Source: Clarkia xantiana subsp. parviflora (Eukaryota > Streptophyta > Magnoliopsida > Myrtales > Onagraceae). Taken from it: a stretch of DNA of 64,000 bases. Positions 11,276 to 24,800 of this stretch are shown here, one piece after another. The notes below the pieces were generated by a model. The model saw only the letters and a program-made list of their open reading frames with translations, was not told the DNA's origin and ran no database searches. Numbering within the stretch: the first letter of the stretch is position 1; the number at the start of each line of letters is the position of its first letter. The translations under genes and the position numbers were made by a program. The stretch lies in NCBI GenBank assembly GCA_036873135.1, contig JAPTYO010000008.1:29848761-29912760 (forward strand). The letters run 5' to 3'.

Positions 11276-13084
11276 CTACCTTGGGACCGGGCCTGGTTTT
11301 GAAGCGGTTTGATGACGGTTCAAAGGAAAGGTAACCGTCATCAATATTGGCAATGCGCGAACTCGACTTCTCTACGCGTAACAGTAATCGGGGGTACGCG
11401 TAATACCCATAGAGCAGTCCGAACCTCGTCGAATTTGGGCAATTCGGCGAGGTCCAGATTGCCGTGCAACCCGGAGGTCCGTTCCGGACGCGTGTACCGC
11501 GCTTCCGGACCGTTTTGACCCTTAGGAGACGTTTTCTAAACCGTAATGTGATTTTTGACGTGTTTACGAGGCCCGAAATATAAATACGAACCCGAATTGT
11601 ACATATATCCATCACTTGTCCCCGAGTCAAGTAACGGTTCAAAACCTTTCTTAAATCTATTTTAAGTTAGGGTACATGTCCAATTTGAGCTTGACGCTAA
11701 CCTTCCGGTTTTGATCATCGGTTGGACGTAGAAGTCTTGATTTCGTCCGTCCCTTGATTTTTTGACCGAGTGACTTTATTTCCTGTCATCACGGTTAGTG
11801 CAATAGAGCATGCGCATATATAACGTGCAAACATGATTACCGCTAGGGATATAAGCGATTAGTAATATGTCATGCGGACATGCGGACATGCTATTTATCA
11901 ACATGTATGTACAAGTAACGGACATGGCAATAACGTAATTACGTGATGCTAGAAATATAATCTGTATACCCTAAAATGACTTAGCGATTAACAAATCATG
12001 AATCATGCGATATGCAAACATGCATGTAAAATGATGGATTTGATACGCGTAGTACTAATGTAATCATGCGCATAGAGATAAATACTTAGAAGAGGGTGGA
12101 GTATACCGTAAGCACTTAGGCGTGGGTGTAGGTGAATTACTCCTTTGATCCTTATCATTAAGGAATCTTTTGGGATATGTGATTACACTAATCCCCAATC
12201 ATCTTCCAGCTTTTTGGGAATTCATTCTTCATCCTTCTTTGCATGTAATTGCTCCACCATTTTTAGAAACCATTTGCTTATTCATAGTTTCTTCACTGCC
12301 GTAAACTTTAGGTGCACCTCGAAAGTTACGTGTTTGATTCTTGGCCTGTTTTCAGAAATTGATACCACCAATCGACTCAGAACACCGCGAGGATTCCAGC
12401 GCCGCCTTCAGAATCGCCAGCCGACGCCGGACGCGCCCTCACGCGTCGTCGCGTGTGCGCCGCTTCGCCGGCGCGTGTAACCCACGCGCCAATTCCCGTC
12501 GCTCCGTTCGCCGCAATTTTTACCTTTCTGAAATCGTCTCGACGAGTGGAGTCCATTGTGATACTTTTTGTCACATTTTGAGGTAGTCTGAAAACTCGAT
12601 TTTACAGAACAGCTTCGTCTTGATTTTTGGATGTTGCCATGTTGTTGTTCCTTTGAACTATTTGTCGTTGTTGTTGCATAGAGCTGCTCATTGGTGTTCG
12701 TATGTTGAAAATTTCTGGTTGGTTGTTGTTGCTATTGTCGTTAGCTCATGCCTTAGACAATTATTACCTCCGTGCATAGTCGTGGTAAAATTCCCCAATT
12801 TGATATATTGCCCCCATGCCTTCGCGTAATGGCCTTTTGATCGGTAGTTGTACGTACATGGCCGTCAATGGTTGTATGTTGGTAATGATAGTTTAGGCAA
12901 TGTATTGTTGAGCATCATGTATAGACTGTCGGTCATTGTCTGCAAACATGCTAAAACACTTAGAAAATATTTTAACAATATCTAATGCTTGTTACCATAG
13001 ATGTTGTCGTATGAGCTTTGTCGATGAGCGTCGTAGGAATGCTTAGGAGGCATAGCTACTTGTTGTATGCAATCCATCTTTGTC

Positions 13085-13556
13085 GACATGTATGTACGTA
13101 CATGGAAACACTTAGAAAATATTCTTCCCTTGTCGACATGTATGTACGTACATGGAAACACTTAGAAAATATTCTTCACTTGTCGACATGCATCCTTGTC
13201 GACATGTATGTACGTACATGGAAATGCTTAGAAAATTTTCTTCACTTGTCGACATGCATCCTTGTCGACGTGTATGTACGTACATGGAAAGACTTAGAAA
13301 ATATTTTCTCCTTGTCGACATGCATCCTTGTCGACATGTATATACGTACATGGAAATACTTAGAAAATATTTTTTCCTTGTCAACATGCATCCTTGTCGA
13401 CATGTATGTACGTACATGAAAATACTTAGAAAATATTATTCACTTGTCGACATGCATCCTTGTCGACATGTATGTACGTTCATGGAAATACTTAGAAAAT
13501 ACTTTCTCCTTGTCGTCATGCATCCTTGTCGACATGTAGGTACGTACATGTATGTG
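13085..13556. repeat. 66-bp tandem array, about seven copies
   Basis: Units are spaced 66 bp apart (the CTTAGAAAAT marker falls at 13,161, 13,227, 13,293, 13,359, 13,425 and 13,491; the first interval, 13,111-13,161, is 50 bp). Each unit contains the palindromes GTCGAC and ATGTACGTACAT. Because 66 is a multiple of three, four of six frames stay open through the array, giving repetitive open frames that are not real genes. The same array with more units lies at 60,445-61,300. Confidence 0.95.
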
Positions 13557-16250
13557 CGCACTTGCCCCCACACTTAGAATCTTTTCTCTATCCCTGGCTA
13601 TGTACGCTGTATCCATATGCTTGATGTAGACACAGGTTGTATGCCTCCACCTTGTTGTATGCTAACACTTGGTAATATGCTGACACATCATAGCATGCTG
13701 ACGGCTTGCAATATGCTGACTGTCATCCTGAGCAAAATACTTAGAAAATATTTTGCCCTTGTAATCATGTATACTGCGAGTATGAGCTCGATGTCAACAT
13801 GTAAGGTTGATGTGTTGAAGAAGTTGCCCCCCTTGCGTGATGCTTGTTACTTGTTGCGCGAAGACTAACGAGTCTTGTACGTACATAGTTGTTCCATATG
13901 GAGTGTACACTACTTAGATGTCTGTATGAGAGACTGTTGCGTGTATGCACGTTGTCATGACTGTCGGTTGTATTTCTAGGTTGTAGGGTTGAGGCGATAG
14001 CACTTTGACATGGGCACTCGGCACAAGGACACTCGGCACTGACACTTGACACGGGCACTTGGCACGGGCACTCGGCACGGGCACTCGGCGCTTGGCGTCC
14101 TAGGCTTGAACCCGGGCATCCGTTGCATAAATGTTTGCATAGGTGTTGATGCGTGTTTACGCACTGACTGGATTGTTGGTTGCATTTTCCAGGATATCAG
14201 ATCTTGCTGTCTTCTTGTCGGAATTAATCTTCCCACGACTCTTACCATGAGTGAGTCCGCTATCTCCATTCTGCGAGTAAATCTGTGTTCGGATGCCGAC
14301 ATAGTTTGAGCAGCTAAATAATACACCAAGTGTAGATGTTGATGTCCTTTATGACTTGTATCATGTTGTAATGTAGGTTGGACTTGATGGAAAAAGCTTG
14401 TCTTTGCAGATAGCCGATGTGTACATTAATCCGTTTGTTGGGAGGCATGTCTGTACAAGTGCCCCCGCTACTTTGGAGTCTCCGGACACGGTCGCGGTAA
14501 AGGACTTGTGAGTAAGACGTCTCCTTGTATCTTCTTTGAACTTGTTAATTTACCAATTTGTTGTTTTCATGTTGTTGAATGCGCGGTTGCAGTTTCTGTT
14601 TTTAGCACAATTCTCAAAAGATCTGACGTAGGGGCGCGTTCCTCGAGCAATTCTCAGTTCTTTATGCCGAGTACGACCGTGCTAACTCCTTCTTGTGATA
14701 AATGGAATAGAGTTGAGGATCGTGCGGTGGTGCCTTCTGCCCCCGGTCGAGGGACCGGCCCAAGGAGGAGCGTTCCTCCCATTGAGGTAAGCATTTGTTG
14801 ACGGCTGATTTTGATGCACGTATTGCTGATTGTCGCGCTTATGTTGAAGAGCTATGTCGTGTTGAAGTTCAAGCGACCATTCTTGTCGCGTCCTTTGTGT
14901 GGATGACGACATTGCGTTTGATGTTGACATTATGAACTATTTGCCATAGATCCTTAGAGATGATGTTATCTCTTGGTTGGTGTCAGGTTGTCCGCTTCCA
15001 GCATGTTGAACCCTTTGTGAGTGGGTTGATGTTGTTTTGATAATTCTATGTTTATGCCTTTGCTTGCATGATATTTCGTCACTTGGACCTGTTTTCAATA
15101 ATAATCATGTGATAACTTGTTAGTAATATTTCATACCTTGAGTTATCTATGCTGTCCGTATGCTTTGGACTTGGAAGATAGGATAGATATCCTTAGATGA
15201 TGAATATGATGTCCGTAGTTGCGACTGTACGTCGCGCATTGTTGAGTGTTATGAGCTCCCCTCTTGGTTAGATTCCAAGGCATGGCAAGATGCGTACACT
15301 AGGTACTTGTAGCGTTGTAAGTAGTAATGTACTTGGCGCGGGCACTTGGCACTTGGCACTCGGCACTGGCACTTGACATGTAGCAGTGTCATCTTGACGA
15401 AGCAAGACTTAAGTTTATACCGTCTCTTAGTTCCACTCTAAGGCGGCGTTGTTACAAGATTTCTCTTGTTTATTTTGATGTTGTTGCGAATGCTAAAGAG
15501 CAAGATAACGTTATACAAGACTCGACTTGTAAGTTTGATGAGTTTTGTACAAGGTTTGCTTTAAAAAGCGTATAACATGAAGCTATCCTTTTTCAGGCTT
15601 AAGTCTTCATGGTGTATGAACCCTTAAGAGAGTATGCATACTTTTGATGTGTGGGGTTGTCGTCTAACAATAGGACTTCCGCCACGATGGGGTGATCAGT
15701 CCCATCACTGCATTTGCCGCATCCTGTTTTCAATTCAGGGAATGGCTATGAACATGAGGATTTGCTTCTAAGAGCATTTCGTAGCATGCCATTTTTCAGA
15801 AGTAAACATGGGGTTTGTCTTTACAAAGAGGATACCACAACATGCTACTTTTGATAGTAAATCTTAGTGTTTATCCAAGATATTGCTTGCTGTTGACGCC
15901 TTTGGAATAGTCGTCACTTTGAGTAGAGAATTTCATAAGTCTCTTTTTATAGATAATTCGTAAGTTGTCATCGCCACATATAAGTTGACTGAGCACATTG
16001 CGCAATGGCTTTGTGTTGCTGACATCTTCTTGATATAGCCAATGTTATGAATGGAGAAATAAACTCCCTGTTGGTGTAGATAATAGATATGTTGGGGTTG
16101 TATACCATAAATCCCTCCTTGAACACAATGTTTAGCTTGTATTGTTGAAATAGATATTTTGTGCATAGGTTACTACTTGGCATAATTCTCATGTAGTAAT
16201 CATAGTGTAGCATGCCCCAAGAACCTGGCAAAGCGTAGGGTGCAGAGTAT

Positions 16251-16877
16251 TTGAGCATGGTCGGTAATTTGATGTACGCCATGCAATGCACCCGTCCGGA
16301 TATCTGTTACGCCGTGGGCCTAGTAGCACGTTTCCAATCAGATCCTGGCTATCAACATTTAAAGGCTGTAAAACGAATAATTCGTTATCTGAAAGGTACT
16401 GCCGACTACGCGTTGTGCTATGAGGGTAAAAAGTTAGAATTGATCGGTTACATTGACGCCGACCATGGTGGCGATCCGGATGATCGTAAGTCCACCACAG
16501 GGGGAGTGTTCCTCCTTGCTAATGTCGCCATTTCATGGACGAGCAAGAAGCAAACCTGTGTCGCGCTGTCCACGATGGAATCGGAATTCGTAGCTCTCTG
16601 TAAGAATGCACAAGAAGCGGTCTGGCTAAAAAGGCTTCTAACTGCACTGCTTGGTGGTGATGTTGAGAATAAACTTGTGAATGTCTTCTCTGACAGTCAA
16701 GCAGCCATTGCGGCAGTTAAGAATCTTAAGTACCATAGTAGGACCAAACACAATGATGTGAAATATTATTATGCTAAATCTATGGTAGAAGACAATACAA
16801 TCACTATGGAATACTTGTCCACTGATAATATGATTGCGGACCCATTAACTAAGTCACTACGCAGGGACATATTCTAA
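16251..16877 (+). pseudogene. Copia RNase H domain fragment
   Basis: A 208-codon open frame covering the pol C-terminus. It holds MYAMQCTRPDICYAVG, IRYLKGTADYAL, DADHGGDPDDRKSTTGG, STMESEFVALC, SDSQAAIAAV and IADPLTK. The acidic residues expected for RNase H catalysis (D in DADH, E in MESEF, D in SDSQ, D in IADP) are all present. Unlike the copy at 2.2-3.6 kb this stretch has no internal stop, so it is less decayed, but it lacks reverse transcriptase and has no proper start; it is a fragment rather than a gene. Confidence 0.9.
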
Positions 16878-18047
16878 AAGCGTGTAAAACTGCTTGGATT
16901 GCGTAGGGTTTAGAAATAGCATGTATCTGTGATAAAATTTTGATATTAGATAGTTACATTTTGTAAGCGGAAGAATTGCAACTGAGTTTATGATCAATCG
17001 ACGTCATAATGTTTTGATTACATCAGATTTACGGTCTATTAACTAAGTCGTAGGAGGACACAATCCTCTGCCAAACTATGTCGAATGTGGGCCTTACCTA
17101 GTCAAACGGGTACGGTCGTCTTGCGGTGGAGGGAGGCCTCCACCAAGAAAGAGTGGCTAAGAGTCAGGGGGATAAACCTGATTAAGCAAGACGATTATCT
17201 AGTTTCGAAGTAACTTGACGTGATCTTCGTTTTGCATATCGCAGTGATGAACTTTGTTCATCATTTAACCACATTCTGGGCCAGATGAGAATATGTGATA
17301 GCATGAATGACATATCCCTTTCCTGTCAACCCAAAAGGTTCATGTATACTATCAACGCGTGCTTCATACTGCGCGTGCCACGTTCGACCATGGGGTCACA
17401 GCTCGGTTGTGCTAGGAAGGAATCCTCGTGATTCTGGCGGGCGCAAACTTCTTCACCTCGAGCGTGTGATTGATCCCAGGAGCCTTATGAAGAGGCAACT
17501 AAAGTATCCTCACGGACTCAGAACTCATATCTAAGGTCAGGCTCAATGCTCGCTTCCCGGCGTACGAGCGTAGTGCTAAACAAAAAGGCCCAGTGACCAT
17601 GTCTTTGGAAACCGGTTGGGTCTGACTAAGGATATGAGAGATGGGGATGGTCAAGTTCACCTGTAATTCACCGAATCTTGTATTCACAAGGTGGCCACCA
17701 ACCGGATATTAGTTGAAGGTTGTGAATACTTGTACGGATGCCTTGAAGAACTGTTCCTATGAGGAAACTAGGCAAAAGGAGAATTAATAGTTGACCTAGG
17801 ATACAGTGGGGTACAATATAAAATGTTGTTTATAACAGGTTGATTGGAGAAAAGGGAATCAACGTTCCGTGGGCGCTACAATACTTCTAACATATGAGTA
17901 GCACGATGCCCGTCGTATCCGCCGGTTGCACGGAAAACCTCGTATGAACTATTAGGAAGCAAGGAGCAGATCAAAGGAGAGAAATGTTGATGCAGATTTG
18001 GACGACAATACATTAATAGACACTCTCCCATTCCGGCGAGTGGGAGC

Positions 18048-18555
18048 TGTAAGCATATAGTAATGGGCGTCGTAATTGGTAGCCCATAATATGTATAGTT
18101 TACCTAATGAACTTAGGTAAATGTCAAATTAGGGTAATTGGGCTAGACCCAAATCCCAATTGACATGGGAGGCCCAAAATTGGGCCTCCCCAAATACATA
18201 GGCCGGCCGAAATATGTAAGGAGGGTTACTCCTCCTATAAATAAGAGGTGTTAGGGGATTTTTAAGGTTAATCACAATTCCCTCACAAGAGTGCTTTAGA
18301 GAGAAAAACTCTCAACCCCACACCTTGATAGTTTCGGCCGAACCATATCCCTCACCAAGGGTGTGCCAAATTGCCTTCGAGCAAACTCTCCAGAGATCTG
18401 TCCCCGTTCCAAAATCGATCAGAGGCTTTGCTGTGGAGTTTGCACCACGTAGGGCTTCTCTTAAAGGTATGTGCGAAAACTTCCGCTGCGTAATTCAGAT
18501 TACTAGCATGTACTTTGTTTAAGTATCCGTAGTGATTACTCCCCGTAATCTAACA
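18048..18555 (+). repeat. Copia 3' LTR
   Basis: 508 bp, TGTAAGCATATAG to GTAATCTAACA. It keeps the TATA segment CTCCTATAAATAAGAGG (18,231-18,247) but lacks about 90 bp near its 3' end (the segment with CTCTACGGGTCCCGACCGG). The 4.7-kb LTR lacks the TATA segment instead, so the two LTRs carry different deletions. Confidence 0.9.
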
Positions 18556-18619
18556 AATGACAGTCGAGAATAGGAACTTAGAGGGAATAAAGATGAAACG
18601 TGGGTGCCCCGAGCTACAC

Positions 18620-19905
18620 TACCTATTTTTTCAGGTGACTCGATATTCTTATTAATGCCATTAACCCTAATTCACAGCGACTGGAGCAGATTTTGACCGA
18701 GTGCTGCCAAGCATCTGGCCAAAAAAACGTAGAGAAATATAATGTATACTTTGGGTCCAATGTTCTGGAGGAGACAAGAAGATCAGTGGAAGGCACACTC
18801 GACATCAAAGCAACACGGAATCCGGGAAAGTATTTGGGTCTGCCTACGATTTGGGGAAGGTAAAAAAAATGAGGCGCTTGGGTACTTGAAAGAAAGAATC
18901 ATAGCAAAAATAACGGGATGAAAATCTCTTCTCTTAACCAACGCGGGGAGGGAGGTCCTAATAAAATCAGTGGTGACGGCGATGCCAACGTATACGATGA
19001 GTGTCTTTCTCTTGCCAAAGACTTTGTGCTCAGAAATTAATGCGCTTATAACTCGATTTTGGTGGGGACGTGTGGAGGCGAGAGGAAAATTCATTGGCGA
19101 ACTTAGGATGTCCTAACAAAACCGAAGACGTGCGGTGGACTGGGTTTCAACGAATTGCAAGTTTTCAACATAACCTTCCTAACTGAGATGGCGTGGCGGC
19201 TACTCCAAAACCCGACTAATTATTGGGCTCAAGTGATCAAAGGGTTGTATTTCCCGATATTTGATCTATTCGGTGCAAAAAAGAGGAGCTACAGCATCGT
19301 GGGCATGACGAGTTTATTGGCCAGCCGAGACGTTTTGATGGAGAATTGGCTGTGGAGAGTAGGAGATGGGCGAAGTATCAGGGTTTTCAACATGCCATGT
19401 GAGCCAGGAATCCCTAAATTTACCCTAGAAGAAGCTCTGGACGACTTAATGCTAAACCAACTAGGGCAGCCTGTTTCTTCAATTATGACGGAGGATCCCT
19501 AAAGTTGGAACCTATAACCGCTCATACAGCATCTATCGACCGAACAAAGAGCAGACATTGCTCAAGTCCCGTTACCAACCTCGCCATGTCCCGACAAGCT
19601 AATTTGGCCATACACGAAAAGCGGTGACTTGAGTGTGAGCTCTGCGTATCGACAAATAAAGTGCCAAGGTAAGAATGCAGAATTTCTTGTGTCGCAGGTG
19701 CCAAAACGGCCCTAAGGCCCTGAAGTGGAAAGACATATGGACGATGAATTCGATTCCGAAGGTGAAACTTTCCTCTGGAAAGTAAATACTAATTCAGTTG
19801 CAGTGAGAGCCAACTTATGCCGGTGGGAATAAATGTTGAAGCTCGCTGCCCGTTTTGCCATGAAGAGGAGACCACGCCCACGGCCCACATGCTATTTTAA
19901 TGCGT
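18620..19905 (+). pseudogene. L1-type LINE ORF2 relic (RT C-terminus and zinc-binding tail)
   Basis: Three frame-shifted pieces. About 18,645-18,862 gives RLEQILTECCQASGQ and NPGKYLGLPTIWGR. About 18,930-19,075 gives LLTNAGREVLIKSVVTAMPT and ALITRFWWGR, the standard thumb region of plant L1 reverse transcriptases. 19,155-19,502 is open for 115 codons with MAWRLLQNPTNYWAQVIKG and LWRVGDGRSIRV, the region between RT and the zf-RVT domain. The zf-RVT remnant (IWPYTKSGDLSVSSAY) follows. Stops and frameshifts are frequent. The N-terminal endonuclease and RT palm are missing, and no poly(A) tail is clear at its right end. Confidence 0.85.
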
Positions 19906-21852
19906 GTGGTATTTAATTAAATTCGTGTTTTTAACACGTATAAACATACGATATTACGTTTTTACAGAAGAAAACGAGTTAATTCGCATCAGTGTCGTGT
20001 GCTGGGTAGAAACAAATTGAGTCGCTTGGTAGAGTCGCAAATTCGTACAAAAACGTGTTTTATTTGTGTTTTTGGCGTTTTCAGACTTCAGTATATAATT
20101 AATAGAACAGGATAGGACCAGTTATTAAACTGACTGAGAACCGGCCGGATTTCTAAAAAACCAAGAGAAAACCAGCAGGTTTTCTAGAAAATCCTCCGGT
20201 TCGTTGATTCAATTAAAAAAAAAAAAAGATGCAAGGGCTAAAAACCTATTTGAAGCTAGCTGCTCAAGCCGCCTCCCACTCGCCTCTAAACGGAACTGAA
20301 GATTACTTCTCTAAAATGGAACTTTTGGCGGTCTAGTTTTGTTCGACCATTAACTTCCCGACGAGCGACGGACATGCTTCTCGGGCTTGATTATTGTGCT
20401 ATGATGCTGCTCTTCGTGCTCGCCTTCTACTTCCTCCATAGCCATGAAACTAGCACATCCATCAAAGCCCAGATCTGGTTGCTTTCCATGGTGGGGGCTA
20501 GACGCCAGAATGAATTTCTTGCTGGTTGAGCAATAACTTTGGGTTGAAGGAATTTTGAGTGAGTGAGTTCACATGGAAGATGAAGGAACGGAAAATGATT
20601 CGACGGAGAAGACGATACTTTGATTTTTGAAATAAAATACTCTGTTACAAATTTACAATACTTTAGTAATTATATATACTTAACACAACCCTGAACTTGT
20701 AACAAGTAATAGAAATGTCCTCCTAATTTTGTTTATTTATTTTATTTTTTAGGCTAGAGATCGTGAACTCAGGTTGTGCGCAATATCACATTGTTTACTT
20801 TCTTTAATGTACACTAATCGCAATATCACATTGCCTAATGTAACATAAATTTAGTATTATAACATCTTACAACATAACTAAGTGTATGAATTATTATTTA
20901 TTTGACTACCATTCTTAGTTCATATAAACTTACGTTTCTACGATTTAATTCTACAACTCAATTTTACACCCTATTTTCGTTTCTACCTAGAAACTCACTC
21001 CACAGTGGACCATCCCAGCTTGGTTCGCAACGTTGAATATTCGAGCGGGAGAAATTGGGCCTGTTAATGTCGTTGATTGGTCTGCTATGCTTAGGGAGAT
21101 AACCGAATTGGTTGGTCAATAATAGGAGAATAGCAGTACAAGTCGACAACATAATAAGGGTCGCCTCTCATATTAATGTTATTAGTTGGTCAGTAGTCTC
21201 GTGTCTATCAAATGCTTGTACAGATTGGTTGCATGTCAATCTAGAAAGAGGTCGTGTCTTTTGAATTAGGTGTCTTCACCCGCCCTCTCTATTGTCGTTG
21301 ATTCTAAATGACTGATATTTAATCCCACCTTAATTAATAAAGAAGTTTTAGAGGCAAAAAAAATTATAATATCGACTTTAGGATAAAAATATATATATTC
21401 AATTAGTTTAGAAAAATACTAATATTAAATATATATTACATATATATATAATAAATATATATATATATATAATAAAAAAATTGAACTCTAAATATAAGTC
21501 AAAATATTAATTCATATTCAACAAATCGTTACATTGATAAAATAAGTAAAAAAAACTAACAATAAAAAAATTAAAGCTTTGCTCCCTTAAAAATTACTAT
21601 TATAAATTGGACTATAATAGTATAATAAAATAATTAAAATGAAAATATAATAATTTATATTTAAAAAAAACGTTCTGATAAAAGCAGTCCAAGAAGTTCC
21701 GCCTGAGTGATAAGATAAAATTACCATTAAAGTTGTGATTAATTACACTGCTACCATAGTGAAATAAATTGGCAGTCCGACATTTCAATAATTGGACTGT
21801 GTATCAAGGCTCTGAAAAAAAAAATTTGACAACTTCAAATTCATATCCAGTA
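19906..21852. other. Intergenic, no gene recognised
   Basis: Mixed to AT-rich DNA. A 13-14-base A run occurs at about 20,215-20,228. The stretch 20,250-20,560 has higher GC and a 32-codon minus-strand frame starting MAMEEVEGEHEEQHHS, not recognised and too short to call. TA-dinucleotide runs lie near 21,390-21,475. Confidence 0.5.
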
Positions 21853-21860
21853 GTTAAAAT

Positions 21861-24800
21861 CAGTGTTTTGAAAACCGGACCGCCGGTCCGACCGGGTCGA
21901 ACCGCGAGCCGGACATAGAGGCGGTCCGGTCTGCGCAAAACATAGATGTGCAGTACGGACCCGGTTCACTTAGCGGAAACCCGGTCCGACCGGGTTGGAC
22001 CGGAAAAACCGGCACCGGTCCGACCGGGTTGAAACTAAAAATAAAAAAATAAACCAAAGGCCTAAGGAAGGAGAGTAAGGGCTACGTAACTGCCAGAGAC
22101 CAGAGTATGCTGTTCGCGACTTCTCGACTTCTCGTTCTCCTCTGCGTCGGCTAACCTAGGGCTGTTGTTTCTCGATTTTGCTCACAAAGGAGGATCTCGA
22201 TCTTCACCGTGGAGTCTGGAGGCGGCTCGATCTACTTACTCCTCTACTCCAAATCTTCTTCACGGCGGCTTCACAGGTAAAGCTTCCACAAGTGTTTAAA
22301 TTTAAACATAAAGAGTAGTGGAGAAACAACTACATCCATAAAAAGAATGCCTTTCACGTACCATGGACTCCATAGTTCAATCCAAAGTGGCTGTTATTTC
22401 CAAACTTAAAACTTCCACAATTCATCCCAATCATAGTTGCTTATACAAAAAGTCACAGGAAATGTATAATGCAAAGTAAATTTTGTACTTTGCGTGTGAT
22501 GATCATAATAAGCAGATGTAGTGTGCCAACGGATGAAACTGTTTTAATTGAAACCTGATTTACTAAATCTGGTTTATTTCTGTTGTTAGGATTGTATTTT
22601 AAATGGCATCTACAGATATGAGTAGTTCACCGACACCGAATGCGTCATCCGATCCTGTTCCCAGCTTGGGGGCATTGCAAGATAATTGATGGGACCTCTA
22701 CAAAAAAGAAGCTTGAATGTCTTTACTGCCAAAAGCAGTTTTCTGGGGGTGGGATTCATAGACTGAATGAGCATTTAGCTGGATTTAAAGGTAATGTTAT
22801 GTCTTGTAAGAAGGTTCTTGGAGAAATTCATTATGAAATGCAGCAAAATATTCAAGAACAATGGGAAATAAGAAAAGAAAGCTTGAGATTGCACAAGATA
22901 TTGGACAAGGTTCATCATGAGATATGAACTCATCTTTCGGTGAAGAATGTGTGCAAGAGCCTGATCGAATGCCTACCCAAACACCCACTTACAAAGCCAA
23001 AAGTAAGCAATCATGTGCACAACCAAAAATAGCACCAATGTTTCAGCCTAGAACAACTGGTGGGTCTCAACCAACATTGAAAAGTGTTCTGTAAAGCAAG
23101 GAGGTTGTGGAGAAGTGTCATCTTGCTATATCTAGGTGGATGATTGCAGCTGTCATACTGTTTAACTCGAGTACCTCACCTTACTATCAACAAATGATAG
23201 ATGCAATTGCTAGTATGGGAGCAGGCTATAAAGGTCCAAGCTTGTATGAGCTTCGGGGACACTTGTTGGCGAAAGGTGTCAATGAGGTAAGGAAATACAT
23301 TGATAGCTTTCGTGCAATTTGGAAAGATACAGGTTGCACTATCATGGCTGATGGATGAACAGATCAGCGTAAAAGGACTTTAATCAATTTACTTGTTTAT
23401 TGTCCTAAAGGAGTTGTTTTTTTGAAATCTGTTGATGCTTCGGAACCTAAAACTTCTGAAGTGATATATAAGTTGCTTAGAGAAGTAGTGTTGTTCGTTG
23501 GGGCTGAAAATGTAGTGCATGTGGTTACTGATAATGCTTCTAATTATGTTGCCGCGGGTAGGCTTTTGGAGAACGAGTTTAAGACCATATTTTGGTCTCC
23601 ATGCGTTGCACATTGCATAAACTTGATTTTGAGTGAGTTTGGCGGTTTGGAGGAGGTTCGTAATGTTGTAGCTAAAGCATCACAGATTACAAAGTATATG
23701 TACAACCATTGTTATGCTTTGCATTTGATGAGGAAGTTTACTAAAGGTCGAGAGATTCTCCGTCCTGCTCCTACGCATTTTGCTACTAATTTTATTGCTT
23801 TACAAAGTATCTTATCTCAGAAAGATTCTTTGAGAGCTATGGTGACATCTAGAGAGTGGTCTACTACTTGTGCATATGCAAAGGAGAGTAATGCAAGAAA
23901 GTGTGTTGATCTTGTACTTGATTCAACATTTTGGAGGAATTGTGCTACTATAGTGCAAGTGAGTGAGCCTCTTGTGCGTGTTTTGCGGATTGTGGATAGT
24001 GATGAAAGACCTGCCATAAGTTATTTGTATGAGGCAATGCATAAAGCAAGAGAAGAATTGATAAGACGCTTTCACAAAAGAAAGGCGACGATTGAGCTTT
24101 TTCTTACCATTCTTGATAGAAGATGGGATAGGCAACTTCACAAGAATTTGCATGCGGCGGATTATTGGTTGAATCCTCATTTTCAATATAATTCCGAGGA
24201 GATGAGTAAACACAAATCCACGTTAGCAGGATTGATTGATGTCATAGAAAGGTATTCTTATGGAAATAGCCGTTTGGGGGAGGCCATACGAAGTGAGATC
24301 ATAATGTTTAAGGATGCTTTAGGTGACTTTGGAAAATTCTCCGCCATAGCTGATCGTACAAGGATGGCTCCAGGTAAATAATTAATAAACTTCATCTAAT
24401 GATTTTCATTGTTTCTTACTTAATAATTGCCTAGACTTATTCAACTCATTTTTTCATAGATCAATGGTGGATTTTGCATGGTAACAACACACCGAACCTT
24501 TAAAAGTTGACTATTCGTGTTCTCAGTCAAACTTGTAGTTCTTCTGGATGTGAGCGGAATTGGAGTGTGTTTGAGCATATACATTCTAAAAAGAGGAATC
24601 GACTAGAGCATCAAAGGTTGAATGATCTTGTTTATGTTCGTTATAACTTGAAGTTGCAACAACGGTGAGTGCTAAACTTCTTATTTTTAATTTATAACTT
24701 CTCTTAGTTCTGCTATGTCGATTTTATGAAATTAAAACAGATGAGATTTTTTGTGTGTGCAGTAACTTATCAAGGGATAGATTTTATGCTCCTCTTGATT

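Larger units (their letters stand above)
10791..16211. repeat. Long unclassified repeat, copy A1
   Basis: Homologous over about 5 kb, in the same orientation, with copy A2 at 57,733 onward. Both start TGTTGCGTCC at different flanks. Shared landmarks in order are a short tandem array, a promoter-like block with a minus-strand TATA box, a GC-rich block (12,380-12,500), the 66-bp tandem array, a CCGGTCGAGGGACCGGCCC segment near 14,740, and T/G-rich DNA. A1 is cut at 16,212 by a Copia fragment. I recognise no transposase or pol. A very long solo LTR or the terminal part of a large non-autonomous element would fit. Open frames inside are short and unrecognised. Confidence 0.75.
16212..18555 (+). 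mobile_element. Copia 3' fragment (5'-truncated copy)
   Basis: Begins abruptly at CCCCAAGAACCTGG, matching position 2,872 of the first Copia copy, and runs through RNase H, the long 3' spacer and an LTR. The left junction lies inside repeat A1: the flanking sequence up to 16,211 matches A2 near 63,100. The right junction abuts a LINE relic. No 5' half is present. Confidence 0.9.

Noticed and set aside
12145..12586. GC-rich coding exon in repeat A1 (and 59,293-59,752 in A2)
   Set aside because: Frames are open in several phases because of GC-rich CG/GCC content, the translations are Arg/Pro/Ser-rich without known motifs, and A1 and A2 frames do not obviously agree in protein sequence.
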